From Tardiphaga sp. (GTDB lineage Bacteria; Pseudomonadota; Alphaproteobacteria; Rhizobiales; Xanthobacteraceae), in NCBI GenBank assembly GCA_028290765.1, contig JAQGJF010000316.1, positions 1 through 6,077 of the forward strand: DNA of 6,077 nucleotides, given 5' to 3'. A program made the translations under genes and the position numbers. The notes under the pieces were generated by a model that had not been told where the DNA came from, searched no databases, and was given only the letters and a program-made list of their open reading frames with translations. Positions 5,650 to 6,077 of the stretch are shown in pieces (within the stretch, counting starts at the first letter, position 1; every line of letters begins with the position of its first letter).

Positions 5650-6077
5650 TTACGACAACCCGTCGATATCCGCATCGGTCAGGCTGCCGGGCACGACGGT
5701 AACGGGTACCGGGAACGAGCCGACCAGTTTGGCCATGGTGGCGATGATCGGGCCGGGCCCCTCGGGGCCGGCGCTGGCGGCCAGCACCAGCATGGAAATA
5801 TCGACGTCCTTGTCGATCACATCGAGAATCTGCTCGGTGGGATCGCCCTCGCGAATCACCCGTTCCGGCGTGATGGCGGCAATGCCGTTGGCGCGGCCGG
5901 CGGCGCGGTCGAGCGCGGCGTTGGCGGCTTCCTCGGCTTCCGCGCGCATGACTTCGGCAACGCCCAGCCATTGCTGGTTCTGGTCCTCGGTCTCGATGAT
6001 GCGCAGCATCACTACCCCGCCGCCGACCCGGATCGCCCAGCGGCTGGCGTAATAGACCGCGCGGTCCCATTCGGCGG
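5650..6077 (-). CDS. Universal stress protein (UspA family), 5' end outside window
   Basis: The reading frame is open to the window edge. It gives 141 residues beginning AEWDRAVYYASRWAIRVGGG and ending DADIDGLS before a TAA at 5652-5650. A GTG at 6012 could start a shorter product, but the sequence upstream of it in frame (WDRAVYYASRWAIRVGGGVV) is the usual first helix and second strand of a Usp fold, so the true start lies outside. Further features are a helical segment rich in Ala and Glu (EVMRAEAEEAANAALDRA), then GDPTEQILDVID, DISMLVLAAS and a final GSFPVPVTVVPG strand. The glycine pattern near the end (GPGPIIATMAKLVGS) only loosely fits the ATP-binding G-2X-G-9X-G(S/T) motif, so nucleotide binding is uncertain. 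Usp proteins are small cytoplasmic stress-associated proteins; the specific role is unknown. The NifU-like gene follows after 114 bases. Confidence 0.88.
   Translation of the reverse strand, partial: AEWDRAVYYASRWAIRVGGGVVMLRIIETEDQNQQWLGVAEVMRAEAEEAANAALDRAAGRANGIAAITPERVIREGDPTEQILDVIDKDVDISMLVLAASAGPEGPGPIIATMAKLVGSFPVPVTVVPGSLTDADIDGLS

Noticed and set aside
5381..6052. A 223-codon plus-strand frame over the NifU-like and stress-protein genes
   Set aside because: It is Ser/Arg/Thr-rich low-information sequence crossing two real minus-strand genes and their gap, with no supporting motif.

Overview
The window looks like core chromosome of an alphaproteobacterium of the Bradyrhizobium/Rhodopseudomonas group (Nitrobacteraceae). 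This rests on three things: the GC-rich codon use, protein sequences that read like rhizobial housekeeping orthologs (MiaB, a Fur/Mur regulator without CxxC motifs, a PhoH-like ATPase), and an intergenic palindromic repeat of a type I recall as common in Bradyrhizobium-related genomes. The organism call is from memory of these families; no search was run.

All eight genes lie on the minus strand, so transcription runs from high to low coordinates. In that order they are: a universal stress protein (5' end outside the window); a NifU/NFU1-type Fe-S scaffold protein; tsaB; rimI; fur (or mur); a HAD-superfamily phosphatase; miaB; and a phoH-like ATPase (3' end outside the window). tsaB and rimI overlap by four bases, and miaB and phoH are four bases apart, so these pairs are probably translationally coupled. 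The longest gap between genes is about 140 bp, so there is no unexplained large non-coding stretch. The many long plus-strand frames are GC-driven shadows of the minus-strand genes.

Functionally the block is housekeeping with two linked themes. TsaB (t6A37) and MiaB (ms2i6A37) both act in modification of adenosine 37 of tRNA. The NifU-like protein carries Fe-S clusters, MiaB needs two such clusters, and Fur senses metal. RimI acetylates ribosomal protein S18, and PhoH-like proteins usually sit with ybeY in an RNA/ribosome maintenance context.

I found no defence system, mobile element, CRISPR array or RNA gene. The points most worth a second look are at gene junctions: a palindromic repeat between fur and the HAD gene that is translated in frame if the longest HAD frame is used; a structured AT-richer HAD-miaB junction with a perfect TATAAT; a hairpin covering the tsaB initiation region; a TTG start for phoH; a Walker B Asp in place of Glu in PhoH; and the missing structural zinc cysteines in Fur.
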